A DNA stretch of 64,000 bases from positions 124,001 through 188,000 of the forward strand of contig NZ_CAJURG010000003.1 of NCBI RefSeq assembly GCF_910588715.1. The letters run 5' to 3'. Numbering within the stretch: position 1 is the first letter of the stretch; every line of letters begins with the position of its first letter. This document shows, piece after piece, positions 1 through 8,693 of the stretch. Position numbers and translations under genes: made by a program. The stretch is from an uncultured Clostridium sp. GTDB lineage: Bacteria > Bacillota > Clostridia > Clostridiales > Clostridiaceae. Below the pieces are notes generated by a model. That model saw only the letters and a program-made list of their open reading frames with translations. It made no database searches and was not told where the DNA came from.

Positions 1-541
1 TATGAGCTTCAAATACTGTTTTACTTGAAATATTTTTAAATATTTTACTTGCTAATTTAAATATAATAAACCCTAAAGCTGTTCCTAATGTATTCATTAT
101 TAAATCATCAACATCAGTTGCCCTAATAGTAAATAATTGTCCAACTTCAATAATCAATGAAAATAAAAATCCTGCAAGTACTGTTGGTAAAAAACTTCTA
201 AACTCTTTCCAAAGTGTTGGTAATAAAAATCCAAATGGCATAAAAAATATTATATTAAGTATAGATGAAATTTCAATTCCACTACTAAACGGTATAAAAT
301 TAAGTACAGGATAAAATATTGATCTACCAGACATTATTACTCTTTCTAAATCACTTAATACTGGAAATCCAACTATATCTTTTAGTGATATTACAAGATA
401 TAACATGAAAAGGTATCCAAACAAATAATGTTGCCATCTTACTTTAAATTTATTCTTAGTATCATTTCTTTTTAAAATAATATTAAAAAAGGTTAATACT
501 GCCATTGATAATGTGATTGATAATATATAACCTTCTATCAT
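1..541 (-). CDS. VanZ-family membrane protein (partial, C-terminus beyond the window)
   Basis: Reading the minus strand from ATG at 541 gives 180 codons with no stop before the window edge. An SD-like GGGGG lies about 9 bases upstream. The translation is strongly hydrophobic and carries VanZ-family signatures: a PFSSG-type loop, NIIFFMPFGFLLP, then a helix with IEVGQLF followed by RATDVDDLIMNTLGTALG. VanZ was named for low-level teicoplanin resistance, but most members are of unknown function in the envelope. The natural C-terminus is missing, so length cannot be judged. A second, more divergent VanZ-family gene lies at about 45 kb. Family assignment is confident; the cellular role is not known. 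Confidence 0.85.
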   Translation of the reverse strand, partial: MIEGYILSITLSMAVLTFFNIILKRNDTKNKFKVRWQHYLFGYLFMLYLVISLKDIVGFPVLSDLERVIMSGRSIFYPVLNFIPFSSGIEISSILNIIFFMPFGFLLPTLWKEFRSFLPTVLAGFLFSLIIEVGQLFTIRATDVDDLIMNTLGTALGFIIFKLASKIFKNISSKTVFEAH

Positions 542-702
542 ACTAACTGCCCCCTTAGAATTAAACTTCAATAATGTTAGTATAATACTTAATACTTAAA
601 ATACCTTTTCAAAATTCTTAAAATATTATTACAAATAATATATTTTTTACTCATATTATTCAATTTCAACTTAAATAAATAATATTAAAATACCTTTAAG
701 TT

Positions 703-1014
703 TTATAACTTTTTTAAAATAACTTCTTCATTTATATTAGGATTTGGTAATGTTATTATATCATCTACAATGTTTTCTGGTAAAACTCTTATACTCTTAT
801 CATCTTCATTTTCATTACTAACCACATTATTATCATCACTTTCAATAATTAAGTTACTTTTATAATTTTCTTTAAATAAATCTTTATTATCTTCTATAAT
901 AACTAATTTACCTTTATCTTTGGGCTTATTATTATTTGATATATTAATAATTAAACCTAATACAAAAAATATGGATATAGCTAAACTTAAATATTTATAC
1001 TTTTTTAACTTCAC
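703..1014 (-). CDS. Small membrane-anchored hypothetical protein
   Basis: This encodes about 103 residues: a short basic N-terminus (VKLKKYKY), one hydrophobic segment (about residues 9-25) and a polar, Asn/Asp/Glu-rich tail likely to be outside the membrane. I chose the GTG at 1014 because GGGAG at 1026-1030 sits 12 bases upstream, whereas the upstream in-frame TTG at 1026 touches that SD. I do not recognise the family. It lies between two other minus-strand genes for small or polytopic membrane proteins and could be co-transcribed with the VanZ gene. The tail composition is typical of fast-evolving exported domains, so function cannot be inferred. Confidence 0.6.
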   Translation of the reverse strand: MKLKKYKYLSLAISIFFVLGLIINISNNNKPKDKGKLVIIEDNKDLFKENYKSNLIIESDDNNVVSNENEDDKSIRVLPENIVDDIITLPNPNINEEVILKKL

Positions 1015-1141
1015 TATAATAATCAACTCCCTTTATATAAGATTATTAACTCACATATTAATTATTACATAAGATATATATATTCTAATAAAGCTTAATA
1101 TAATAATGTTTAATTAAAATTTTATTTTTATTGCATTCATA

Positions 1142-1498
1142 TTACTTTAAATATATAACTAAATTCACTAAATGACCTATATTCATTAAAATATATGCTC
1201 CAATTAATACCTGACCTATTAATATTGATCTCTTTATTTGAGTAATATTGGCATTTTCACTTCTCCAATACCAAAAAATCAATAATAAAGCTGCTATACC
1301 TATCTTAAAAAAGTATGGCTCTAATCCATATAATAAAGGTCTTAAAAATTTATTCGTATCATTAAATAAATCAGGAACTTTCCATAATAAAATCTTCGTA
1401 AATATTAATTCCACAATATTTAATGCATATAAAGCAATTAAAAATTTTCCTAACTTTTCTCTCTTATTTCCTCTTATATCTATTACTTCACACTTCAT
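1142..1498 (-). CDS. Small polytopic membrane protein of unknown function
   Basis: This 118-residue protein starts at ATG 1498, supported by GAGGT seven bases upstream; the longer in-frame TTG at 1516 has no SD. The sequence begins MKCEVIDIRGNKREK, a basic cytosolic stretch, followed by three or four hydrophobic segments (FLIALYALNIVELIFTKILL, FFKIGIAALLLIFWYW and IGQVLIGAYILMNIGHLVNL, the last perhaps bent). No catalytic motif is visible. It resembles small clostridial membrane proteins without assigned function. The opposite-strand frame over the same bases looks like a shadow. Confidence 0.6.
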   Translation of the reverse strand: MKCEVIDIRGNKREKLGKFLIALYALNIVELIFTKILLWKVPDLFNDTNKFLRPLLYGLEPYFFKIGIAALLLIFWYWRSENANITQIKRSILIGQVLIGAYILMNIGHLVNLVIYLK

Positions 1499-1599
1499 AA
1501 ACCATACCTCAAACAAAATTAATTTTTAAATACTTTATAATTATATTATTTCCATTTTATGTAAATAAGTCAATATGTTTATTCCTTTTTTTAATTTGA

Positions 1600-1672
1600 T
1601 AATAAAAAAAGTGCAAAGGGGGAGAGACCTGCACTTTTCTTAGTAAAACATATATTTAAATTATTAGGGGAT
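1600..1672 (-). ncRNA. Candidate C-rich small RNA ending in its own terminator
   Basis: On the minus strand a TATTAT -10-like box (1677-1682) precedes a roughly 70-base stretch beginning near 1670 with UAUCCCCUAAU. It ends in a perfect 9-bp hairpin (arms 1630-1638 and 1606-1614) followed by a run of seven Ts. The terminator loop is GGUCUCUCCCCCUU. Two exposed UCCCC-type motifs, one in a terminator loop, resemble the anti-SD seed motifs of Firmicutes sRNAs such as RsaE/RoxS. No good ORF is present. The upstream gene has its own terminator at 1737-1768, arguing that this is a separate transcript. The -35 match is weak (TTTAAG at 1700-1705), so promoter and RNA remain inferred. Confidence 0.4.
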
Positions 1673-1736
1673 ACCTATAATATTGCCATCTTTCAAAATC
1701 TTAAACATAATTTTAAACATTTTTTGTAAAAAATAA

Positions 1737-1768
1737 AATAATCTTCATAATTAACTATGAAGATTATT
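1737..1768 (-). terminator. Rho-independent terminator of the methyltransferase-like gene
   Basis: A perfect 13-bp stem (1737-1749 with 1756-1768) with a 6-base loop lies directly after the stop codon at 1772. It is followed on the minus strand by a T-rich tract. Confidence 0.75.
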
Positions 1769-1771
1769 TTT

Positions 1772-2518
1772 CTAAATATTATTTAAAACGCCCTTAAACT
1801 CTTCTAATACTTGAGATACCAAATTTTCATCTAACTTTTCATAACTATCCAAAAGATTAGATTCCTGTATTGCTTCAAATGCTTTTCTACTTGATTTCAT
1901 CCAATTTTCTGGGATATAAACCCATACTATTTCTGTATAGCTACAACTTAATAAAAAGTGTTCCATTCCAAAGAAACTATACTCTTCAATTTCATGAAGT
2001 TCATTAAACCTTTTATAATCATCAACTATTTGTGATGTTATCTTATATTCATAAATATCAGCATAGAAGAAATCAAACTTTGTGCTTTCTGCCTCAAATG
2101 CATCACAACAAATTATCTTTATCTTTGGATTTTTAGGAAAATTACTATAATATAAATCTATAATGTCTTGGCTAATCTCGTAAACAACTACTTCTTCCAC
2201 TTCAGACTTTTTAGCAATTTCTTCTACAACATATCCAAGTCCTAAGCCTACAACCCCAACCTTTCCCTTTGCCATTTTTATAGCAAAATAAGATGCCTGT
2301 ATCTCTAGTGGAGTTAATCTCATCCAAATATGACTAGGTCCATGTAGCTCTAGTATTTCTACATCATATTCATCTTCTATTTTATATAAATAGCCCTGAA
2401 CTTTTCCCTTCAATCCATTAATAGCTTTTATTTCATAATCACCAATTTTATTTTTATTTATTTTACCATTATATTCATTCATCTTGTCCAAAACATAACT
2501 TTTATCAAAAGGCTTCAA
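1772..2518 (-). CDS. SAM-dependent methyltransferase / spermidine-synthase-like protein
   Basis: About 248 residues. The TTG at 2518 is preferred as start because AAAGGA lies nine bases upstream; the TTG at 2527 abuts that SD. A Rossmann-type methyltransferase core is visible near the middle: GVVGLGLGY (glycine-rich motif I), then VVVYEIS with an acidic residue ending strand 2, then a cysteine-rich strand IICCDAFE and FFYADIYEY. The arrangement resembles spermidine synthase-like class I methyltransferases, but I see no firm polyamine-binding signature, so the substrate is unknown. The gene is monocistronic, with its own terminator downstream and none of its neighbours functionally related. 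Confidence 0.65.
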   Translation of the reverse strand: MKPFDKSYVLDKMNEYNGKINKNKIGDYEIKAINGLKGKVQGYLYKIEDEYDVEILELHGPSHIWMRLTPLEIQASYFAIKMAKGKVGVVGLGLGYVVEEIAKKSEVEEVVVYEISQDIIDLYYSNFPKNPKIKIICCDAFEAESTKFDFFYADIYEYKITSQIVDDYKRFNELHEIEEYSFFGMEHFLLSCSYTEIVWVYIPENWMKSSRKAFEAIQESNLLDSYEKLDENLVSQVLEEFKGVLNNI

Positions 2519-2678
2519 ACTTAACAATCCTTTCTTTACAAATTAATAATTTATTTTAACTTAAACATTATGTTAAATAATACTTTATTTATAAAAATAC
2601 AAATGTTAAATTATTATATTTATAAATAATAACTTCTACACATTTTATATTATATTACCAATTTATTGAAATTTCAAT

Positions 2679-2706
2679 AATAAAGTCGACCTTAGCCGAC
2701 TTTATT
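2679..2706 (-). terminator. Terminator of the beta-helix protein gene
   Basis: A perfect 10-bp stem AATAAAGTCG/CGACTTTATT (2679-2688 with 2697-2706) has an 8-base loop. It lies 55 bases beyond the stop at 2761 and its AT-rich arms could act in both directions. Confidence 0.7.
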
Positions 2707-2760
2707 ACTAATTTAATCTCTATTTTAATATATTAGTTTTTAATTATTTTGTAATCAGTA

Positions 2761-4254
2761 CTAATTAATTATATTATTTCCGTTTATTACAACCATATTA
2801 GTTTCTTTTATAGTTTCTAATTCTGATAATAATACTTCATTAGATAAATTAGTGATTATATTATTTTCTAAAATTTCTGTAATATCATTTTTATTAATTA
2901 ATTTAATTTTATTTCCTTGACCTTCATTTAAATTATTTCCTTTAATAGTATTACAAATATTATCATAATATAAATAAATTAATGAAAAAGTAGTTATTAT
3001 AGACTCTCTTTCATCTATATTATTTTCTTTAATAATAAAGTCATTGTCAATTATATTATTCGTATTATTTTTATCATTTAAATAAGTTCCACATAATAAA
3101 TTTACAGCTCTATTTGAATCTTGTTTAAATGATGTTGTATTTCCTTGTAAATATATTTGATTTTCTTTTATTTCATTATAATTATTATAAGAATCTAGTA
3201 AAATTCCCATAAAGCAAATATATTTAGCTGGATTTTCACCTGAATTTAAATCATAAGTGTTACTTTCTATTGAGATATAATTATTTTTTATAGAATTAGC
3301 ATTATTTTTATTAGAATAAACAATACCATAAAAACCTATTCCTCCAATATTACATTGAACATCAAACTTATTAAATCCTACTACAATATTATTTTCCTCA
3401 ATATCTATTTTTGCATTATTAGAATCTAAATAAATAGGAGAAAAATTAAGTTCTAACACATTACAATCATAAAAATTTAAATTATTATTTTTAATATATA
3501 AATTATTAGATTTTATAAGAGTATCATAACTTGAATAACAACTAATACAATATGAATTTACACAATAAGATTCTAAATTTTTAACCTCACTATATCCTTT
3601 TGAAATATCAATTTCATTATTTAATATAAATATAGCTGTCGAGTTTTCAGTAATTATTCCACAATAACTACTTTCTTCACCTTCATCATGGATATTCACT
3701 TTAATATATATTGAATTATCTTGTACTAAAATTTTTCCTGAATCTAATACATATATTCCCAGAGAGGAATTTTTCTCTGATTCTATTAAATTATTTTTTA
3801 TTTTTACTTCAGTACTTCTATTTATTGAAATTGATTGTTTATTTTCCTTAAAGGAAATGTATTGTACAGAAATTCCTTGACAAAATTCTATATAAACACC
3901 TAGCTCACAGCCCTCTACTATAAAATTTTTTAAAGCTATGTCTCTTTGACTTAAAATACTTACTGCAATGTCATTATTACCTATTGTTGTTCCTGTACCA
4001 TCTATTGTAACATTACTAACTGCTATTATAAATAATTTTCCCTGTTGGTTTATGGAATTATCTAATGTTGCAATCCTAGACTCATTATTCCAAGTTCCAC
4101 AATTTACTTTTTCTCCATTACCATTTATCCATCCCTTATCTTCTGTTAAGAATATTACATCATTAATATTGTCTATAATTGAATGAATTCTGTTATAATA
4201 CTCATTATTTAAGTCTCCACTTGATACATTTTGTTTTAACATATGGTTATCCAT
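2761..4254 (-). CDS. Right-handed parallel beta-helix repeat protein
   Basis: The 497-residue protein starts at ATG 4254, six bases after GGAGG (4261-4265); an upstream frame extension lacks an SD. From about residue 75 the sequence is a long series of 20-25-residue coils rich in Asn, Ile and Ser, with turns of the form IKNNLI, ILVQDNSIYI, IDIEENNIVV and IKGNNL. This is the asparagine-ladder pattern of pectate-lyase-like parallel beta-helices. No signal peptide, transmembrane segment or sortase motif is visible, so an exported role is not supported by sequence. I see no obvious catalytic site. The gene is isolated, with its own terminator. Fold assignment is confident; the function is unknown. 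Confidence 0.75.
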   Translation of the reverse strand: MDNHMLKQNVSSGDLNNEYYNRIHSIIDNINDVIFLTEDKGWINGNGEKVNCGTWNNESRIATLDNSINQQGKLFIIAVSNVTIDGTGTTIGNNDIAVSILSQRDIALKNFIVEGCELGVYIEFCQGISVQYISFKENKQSISINRSTEVKIKNNLIESEKNSSLGIYVLDSGKILVQDNSIYIKVNIHDEGEESSYCGIITENSTAIFILNNEIDISKGYSEVKNLESYCVNSYCISCYSSYDTLIKSNNLYIKNNNLNFYDCNVLELNFSPIYLDSNNAKIDIEENNIVVGFNKFDVQCNIGGIGFYGIVYSNKNNANSIKNNYISIESNTYDLNSGENPAKYICFMGILLDSYNNYNEIKENQIYLQGNTTSFKQDSNRAVNLLCGTYLNDKNNTNNIIDNDFIIKENNIDERESIITTFSLIYLYYDNICNTIKGNNLNEGQGNKIKLINKNDITEILENNIITNLSNEVLLSELETIKETNMVVINGNNIIN

Positions 4255-4365
4255 AAGTATCCTCCAAATCAATTGTACAAGATATACTATTCAAAGATTA
4301 TTATAATTGATAATAGCTTTCATACCCACAAGTCATTTTTTTACATTTTGCTAATAAAAAACATA

Positions 4366-4393
4366 TTGCTATTTCAGAGTAATATGGTATACT
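4366..4393 (+). promoter_or_regulatory. Predicted sigma-A promoter of the HesB-like gene
   Basis: TTGCTA (4366-4371), a 16-base spacer and TATACT (4388-4393) preceded by TGG, an extended -10 element. The start codon follows 38 bases downstream of the -10. Confidence 0.5.
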
Positions 4394-4430
4394 ATAAACA
4401 TAATTTGAATAAATTCAAGAGGTGAATATA

Positions 4431-4763
4431 ATGAATAAATTTTTAGTAAGTGAAGAAGCATATAATGAGTTCAAAGCTTTTCTTGTAGAAAATGAAGTAG
4501 AAAACTTTAGCATAAGAATTAATTTAGCTGGATTTGGTTGTAGTGGACCAGCTTTTAACATAACTGTTGATGAAGCAAAAGAAGGAGATATTTCTGAAAA
4601 AATTAATGATATTACTTTAATTGCTGAAGAAAAGTTAGTTGATGAATTTGGTGGATTTAGATTACTTTCATCTGAAGAAAATGGTGGTAGAGGATTATCT
4701 TTAAAGCCAGTTATCGAAGTTGAAGGTGGTTGCGGTTCTTGTGGTGGAGGATGTCACCACTAA
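4431..4763 (+). CDS. HesB/IscA-like protein with C-terminal Cys-rich tail
   Basis: This 110-residue protein starts at ATG 4431 behind AAGAGGTG; an in-frame GTG at 4422 overlaps that SD. It has the IscA/HesB fold pattern with GFGCSGP at residues 34-40 (Cys37) and a C-terminal tail with three cysteines (101, 104 and 108) ending in two histidines. It fits the HesB-like (seleno)protein family of clostridia and other anaerobes, some members of which, as I recall, use selenocysteine; this one has only UGU/UGC cysteine codons. A role in Fe-S cluster carriage or metal binding is inferred from the family. It has its own promoter and terminator. Confidence 0.8.
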   Translation: MNKFLVSEEAYNEFKAFLVENEVENFSIRINLAGFGCSGPAFNITVDEAKEGDISEKINDITLIAEEKLVDEFGGFRLLSSEENGGRGLSLKPVIEVEGGCGSCGGGCHH

Positions 4764-4772
4764 AATAAAAAA

Positions 4773-4801
4773 GCTAAGCAAAAATTTGCTTAGCCTTTTT
4801 T
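4773..4801 (+). terminator. Terminator of the HesB-like gene
   Basis: A 10-bp stem GCTAAGCAAA/TTTGCTTAGC (4773-4782 with 4785-4794) is followed by a T run. It lies ten bases after the stop codon. Confidence 0.85.
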
Positions 4802-4841
4802 ATAAACTTAAATATTAAAAACTAATAAATAACTTTAAAAT

Positions 4842-5513
4842 TTAATTTTTTGATTTATTTTCATATGTAAAACTATACTCTACATATTTATTATTAATTT
4901 CTTCAATACCCTTTAGCATATCTATCCAATACTCTTTATTAATTATTAACTTCTCTTTTTTACTTTCGCTAACACTACAATTTTCTTTATAAAAATTATT
5001 AAAATAATTATTTAAATCTGATGACAAACTTCTTAGTACTTTAAAATCTTCTAATACTTTTCCCTTTAATTCAATAACATCAATTTTTTCTGTCATATCA
5101 TTTTGTATATGTGAATAAAGCAATTCTTCTATTTCTGAGTATATTTCATTCTTAGGCTTAATATCTAAAACTTTATCTTTACTTTTATTTTTAAGTTTTC
5201 TTAAAATATTATCATCAGCAATATAATTATTCCAAAGATTAAGTTCTGCTTCAGAAATTTTAGTATAATTTTTATAAAGTGTTAACAAATCTACATTATT
5301 TACACTACCTGCTACAATACAACTATCTAATATTGAAAGTATTGATTCATTTCTAGATCGTATTTCTTCAATATTACTAAAATTTTGTTTTCCTAATTCA
5401 TAAAAATATTTCTTGTTTGAAATATTTTGATAAATATTTAATATAAGACTTATCATTAATATAAGAATAATAACTATAAAGCAATTATCCTTTATATTAG
5501 TTTTAACTTTCAT
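4842..5513 (-). CDS. Membrane-anchored hypothetical protein
   Basis: The 223-residue protein starts at ATG 5513 with AGAGGTGG just upstream. It has a short basic N-terminus and one strong hydrophobic helix (about residues 12-28, FIVIILILMISLILNIY). A long, charged, probably helical extracytoplasmic region follows, rich in Lys, Glu, Asn and Leu, with likely coiled-coil character. No known domain is recognised. It begins 52 bases after the stop of the alarmone synthetase gene with no terminator between them, so the two are probably one operon. That neighbour hints at a stress or envelope role, but this is only contextual. Confidence 0.65.
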   Translation of the reverse strand: MKVKTNIKDNCFIVIILILMISLILNIYQNISNKKYFYELGKQNFSNIEEIRSRNESILSILDSCIVAGSVNNVDLLTLYKNYTKISEAELNLWNNYIADDNILRKLKNKSKDKVLDIKPKNEIYSEIEELLYSHIQNDMTEKIDVIELKGKVLEDFKVLRSLSSDLNNYFNNFYKENCSVSESKKEKLIINKEYWIDMLKGIEEINNKYVEYSFTYENKSKN

Positions 5514-5565
5514 TTGCCACCTCTATCATTCTTTATATAGTGATTTTATAAGATTATTGACCAAA

Positions 5566-6363
5566 TTACTCGTTTTCTTTATATCTTATAATATCTTTTT
5601 TTATACTACTTAAAAGATTGTTTAATTCCCAAACTTCACCTTCGTCTACAAGTTTATTTAACATAACTTGATATCTACTTGCTTCTGCTGTTTTTCCTAT
5701 AGACATTAATGTCATTATATTATTCATTATATTAGTTATAATATCGGACTTAACCTCAAACAATCTTTGAGCATCTTTTATTTCATCCTTTATTTCTAAC
5801 ATTTGCTCATCTAAATTAAAAGCTGAATCAGCAGCTTCTTTTAACTTTTCTTGTATTTCTTTAGGAATATGCTGCTTATATTTATAATTTAAAGAATGCT
5901 CTATTGTAGCCCAAAAGTTCATTGCTAAAGTTCTTATTTGAAATTCTGCTAATATATCCTTAGGGCCTTCTGCCATGTAAACAGTATATTTTATAATCAT
6001 GTGATAACTTCTGTATCCACTTGCTTTAACATTTCTTACATAATCTTTTTCATAAAGTATTTGCATATCTCTTCTTGCTCTTATAAGTTCAATAACTGTA
6101 TCTATATCGTCAACAAATTGACACATTATTCTTATACCAGCTATATCCTCCATCTCTTGCCCAACTCTATCAAGTGGAATCCCAAACTTATTTGCTTTTT
6201 CTAAAAGGCTAGAAACTTCCTTAACTCTTCCTGTAACAAATTCAATTGGAGAATATTCATTTCTTTTTCTATATTCTTTTCTTATACTCTTTAGTTTAAC
6301 CTTAAGCTCTTCTACTGCTTGTTCATAAGGCATAAGGAAACTCTTCCAACTTTGCATTGCCAT
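5566..6363 (-). CDS. relQ: Small alarmone synthetase, RelA/SpoT-domain GTP pyrophosphokinase
   Basis: The 265-residue protein contains only the synthetase domain of the RelA/SpoT family and would transfer pyrophosphate from ATP to GTP or GDP to make (p)ppGpp. Visible motifs are EYSPIEFVTGRVK (36-48), DIAGIRI (73-79), GYRSYH (116-121, substrate loop) and EFQIRT (140-145, with the catalytic-region Glu), followed by an AMNFWATIEH helix. There is no HD hydrolase, TGS or ACT domain. It is about 50 residues longer than B. subtilis YjbM/RelQ, the extra being a charged helical C-terminal region probably used in oligomerisation. AAGGGTG precedes ATG 6363. The gene symbol is by family resemblance. Confidence 0.85.
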   Translation of the reverse strand: MAMQSWKSFLMPYEQAVEELKVKLKSIRKEYRKRNEYSPIEFVTGRVKEVSSLLEKANKFGIPLDRVGQEMEDIAGIRIMCQFVDDIDTVIELIRARRDMQILYEKDYVRNVKASGYRSYHMIIKYTVYMAEGPKDILAEFQIRTLAMNFWATIEHSLNYKYKQHIPKEIQEKLKEAADSAFNLDEQMLEIKDEIKDAQRLFEVKSDIITNIMNNIMTLMSIGKTAEASRYQVMLNKLVDEGEVWELNNLLSSIKKDIIRYKENE

Positions 6364-6503
6364 AAAAACATCACCCTTATATTTAGTACAAATACATTAT
6401 ATCAAAAACACCAAAAACTGTAACTAAAAATCATATTATTGTAATTTCAATTTTCTTTTTTAAATCAAAAAATACTAATACTTATAAATTAACTCACATT
6501 AAT

Positions 6504-7193
6504 TTAATCTAATATTTTAATTGGATCAAAATTAATAAAATCACATGAAGTCATTATATACTCAACCCCATTAATATTTCCTTCTATTGCTCTTACATTA
6601 GTTGGTCCATGTAAATGTCCATAAATAACCTTTTCAACTTTACATTCCTGAAAAACTTTCATAAATTCACTTTCCTCGTTATTGTTACTAAATGGAGGGT
6701 AATGAATCATTACTATAAATTTATTAAACCCAGCCTTTTTTGCAGAATGTAATGATAATTTTATTCTTATTTGCTCTCTTGCATATATCTTTGCATCTTT
6801 TGAGTTAAACTTATCATTACTTGGATCAATCCAACCCCTTGTTCCACATATAGCATAATCATCATATATATAAAAATTATTTTGTAAGAAATTCATATTT
6901 TCATACATAGCATTTAATTTTGATATACTACTCCACCAATAATCATGATTTCCCTTACTTATAATTTTTTTACCAGGTAAACTGCTTATCCATTCTAAAT
7001 CTATTTTACTATCTTCTGATTTCATGGACCAAGAAATATCCCCAGCTATTAGTACTGTATCTTCTTCTTTTATCTTATCTATCCAATTTTTTTTAATCTT
7101 TTCATCATGGTTAATCCAATGGCCACCAAATATATCCATAGGTTTATCTGTACTTAATGCAAGATGTAAATCAGAAATAGCATATAAAGCCAT
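6504..7193 (-). CDS. Calcineurin-like metallophosphoesterase
   Basis: The 229-residue protein has the full di-metal phosphoesterase signature in order: DLH (8-10), GDISW (51-55), GNHD (81-84), HYPP (164-167) and GHLHG (192-196). The size and spacing match a cytosolic single-domain YkuE/YfcE-like phosphoesterase without signal peptide. The start at ATG 7193 is preceded by AAGGGGGAG. Substrate cannot be told from sequence; phosphodiesters or cyclic nucleotides are usual for the family. It lies downstream of tyrS behind a terminator and probably has its own transcript. Confidence 0.85.
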   Translation of the reverse strand: MALYAISDLHLALSTDKPMDIFGGHWINHDEKIKKNWIDKIKEEDTVLIAGDISWSMKSEDSKIDLEWISSLPGKKIISKGNHDYWWSSISKLNAMYENMNFLQNNFYIYDDYAICGTRGWIDPSNDKFNSKDAKIYAREQIRIKLSLHSAKKAGFNKFIVMIHYPPFSNNNEESEFMKVFQECKVEKVIYGHLHGPTNVRAIEGNINGVEYIMTSCDFINFDPIKILD

Positions 7194-7265
7194 AGTACTC
7201 CCCCTTAACTAATGCTTAAATTTATTACTTATATATTATAACCACTTAATATTAAAATAAAAATA

Positions 7266-7301
7266 CTCCAAGGTCAATTTATATTTAAATCGACCTTGGA
7301 G
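7266..7301 (-). terminator. tyrS terminator
   Basis: A perfect 10-bp stem CTCCAAGGTC/GACCTTGGAG (7266-7275 with 7292-7301), followed on the minus strand by a T-rich tract, lies 21 bases after the tyrS stop. Confidence 0.85.
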
Positions 7302-7321
7302 ATTAAATATACTATATTAAT

Positions 7322-8542
7322 TTATTCAACTACAATCTTATTGTAATTCTTTTTACCTCTTTTAATTAAGGCTGCTCCATCTTGTATATCCTCTTCAGTG
7401 AATAATCTTGATACTTCTGCAACCTTTTCTCCATTTATAGAAAGACCACCTTGTTGGATCAATCTTCTTCCCTCAGCCTTTGAAGGAACTATTTTAGTTT
7501 CAGCAATAACATCAAGAACAGTTTTACCAAAACTTTCAGTTGTAACTGTAACTGTTGGAACATTGCTCATATCAACTCCACCAGCAAATAATGCTTCTGC
7601 TGCTGATTTAGCTTTGTTTGCTTCCTCTTCACCATGAACAAGTTTAGTTACTTCGTAAGCAAGAATTGCCTTTGCCTTATTTATTTCTGCACCTTCTAAA
7701 GCTCCAAGTCTTCTTACTTCATCCATAGGTAAGAATGTTAATAATGCTAAACATTTTTCAACATCAGCATCATCTATATTTCTCCAGTATTGATAGAAAT
7801 CAAATGGTGATGTTTTTTCTGGATTTAACCATAATGCTCCACCAACTGTTTTACCCATTTTTTGGCCTTGACTATTAGTTAGTAATGTACAAGTCATTGC
7901 CATAGCTTGACCTTGAGCCTTTCTTCTAACTAATTCAACACCAGCAATCATATTTGACCATTGGTCATCTCCACCTAGCTCCATCTTACAGTTATATTTT
8001 TGATTTAATACATAGAAATCATATCCTTGCATTAACATATAGTTAAATTCTAAGAATGATAATCCTTTTTCTAATCTTTGCTTAAAGCATTCAGCTGTTA
8101 ACATCCTATTTACTGAGAAGTGTACTCCCACCTCTCTTAAGAAATCAACATAATTTAAATCTAGTAACCACTCTGCATTGTTTACTAATATAGCCTTATC
8201 ATCTGAAAAATCTATAAACTTTTCCATTTGCTTCTTTATACAAGAAACATTATGTTCTATTTGTTCCTTTGTAAGCATAGATCTCATATCTGTTTTTCCT
8301 GATGGATCTCCAACCATTGCAGTTCCACCACCAAGTAAAGCTATTGGCCTATGACCAGCCTTTTGCATATGAGCCATGAACATCATTGCTATAAAATGAC
8401 CTACATGCAAACTATCTGCTGTTGGGTCAAATCCTATATAAAAAGTTATTTTCTCCTTTTCTAGCAACTCTCTTGTTTCTTCTTCATGAGTAAATTGCTT
8501 TATGTATCCACGATCTAATAACTCGTCTAAAACGTTAGCCAT
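7322..8542 (-). CDS. tyrS: Tyrosyl-tRNA synthetase
   Basis: This 406-residue class I aminoacyl-tRNA synthetase charges tRNA-Tyr. The HIGH-equivalent is HVGH at residues 46-49, the tyrosine-binding region includes GGDDQWSNM, and the second signature is KMGKT rather than KMSKS, as in the TyrZ-like/KFGKT subgroup. The C-terminus holds an S4 RNA-binding domain ([13 protein letters not shown] to the end). The ATG at 8542 is preceded by AGGAGG. Only about 90 bases separate it from the upstream gene's terminator, so there is no room for a T-box leader, which many Firmicutes tyrS genes have. Confidence 0.95.
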   Translation of the reverse strand: MANVLDELLDRGYIKQFTHEEETRELLEKEKITFYIGFDPTADSLHVGHFIAMMFMAHMQKAGHRPIALLGGGTAMVGDPSGKTDMRSMLTKEQIEHNVSCIKKQMEKFIDFSDDKAILVNNAEWLLDLNYVDFLREVGVHFSVNRMLTAECFKQRLEKGLSFLEFNYMLMQGYDFYVLNQKYNCKMELGGDDQWSNMIAGVELVRRKAQGQAMAMTCTLLTNSQGQKMGKTVGGALWLNPEKTSPFDFYQYWRNIDDADVEKCLALLTFLPMDEVRRLGALEGAEINKAKAILAYEVTKLVHGEEEANKAKSAAEALFAGGVDMSNVPTVTVTTESFGKTVLDVIAETKIVPSKAEGRRLIQQGGLSINGEKVAEVSRLFTEEDIQDGAALIKRGKKNYNKIVVE

Positions 8543-8630
8543 CTCCTTGCCTCCTATAAAATTTTATATAATACTTAGTATATATTTATTATACCTTTTT
8601 ATCAAGAAAATTTAACGTTTTAAACCATAT

Positions 8631-8662
8631 AAAAGAGCTACTCATTTCTGAATAGCTCTTTT
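8631..8662 (-). terminator. Terminator of the P-loop protein gene
   Basis: A perfect 10-bp stem AAAAGAGCTA/TAGCTCTTTT (8631-8640 with 8653-8662) has T-rich arms and lies 31 bases after the stop at 8694. Confidence 0.8.
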
Positions 8663-8693
8663 ATATTTTATTTAAATTTAATTATTTTCAATT

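Noticed and set aside
1248..1529. 93-codon plus-strand frame over the small membrane protein
   Set aside because: The minus-strand gene has a better SD and transmembrane pattern; the plus frame has neither.
4243..4425. 60-codon plus-strand frame before the HesB-like gene
   Set aside because: It spans the beta-helix gene's SD and the HesB promoter, has low-complexity composition and lacks an SD.
8543..8630. T-box riboswitch before tyrS
   Set aside because: Only about 90 bases lie between the previous terminator and the start, and no T-box sequence was seen.
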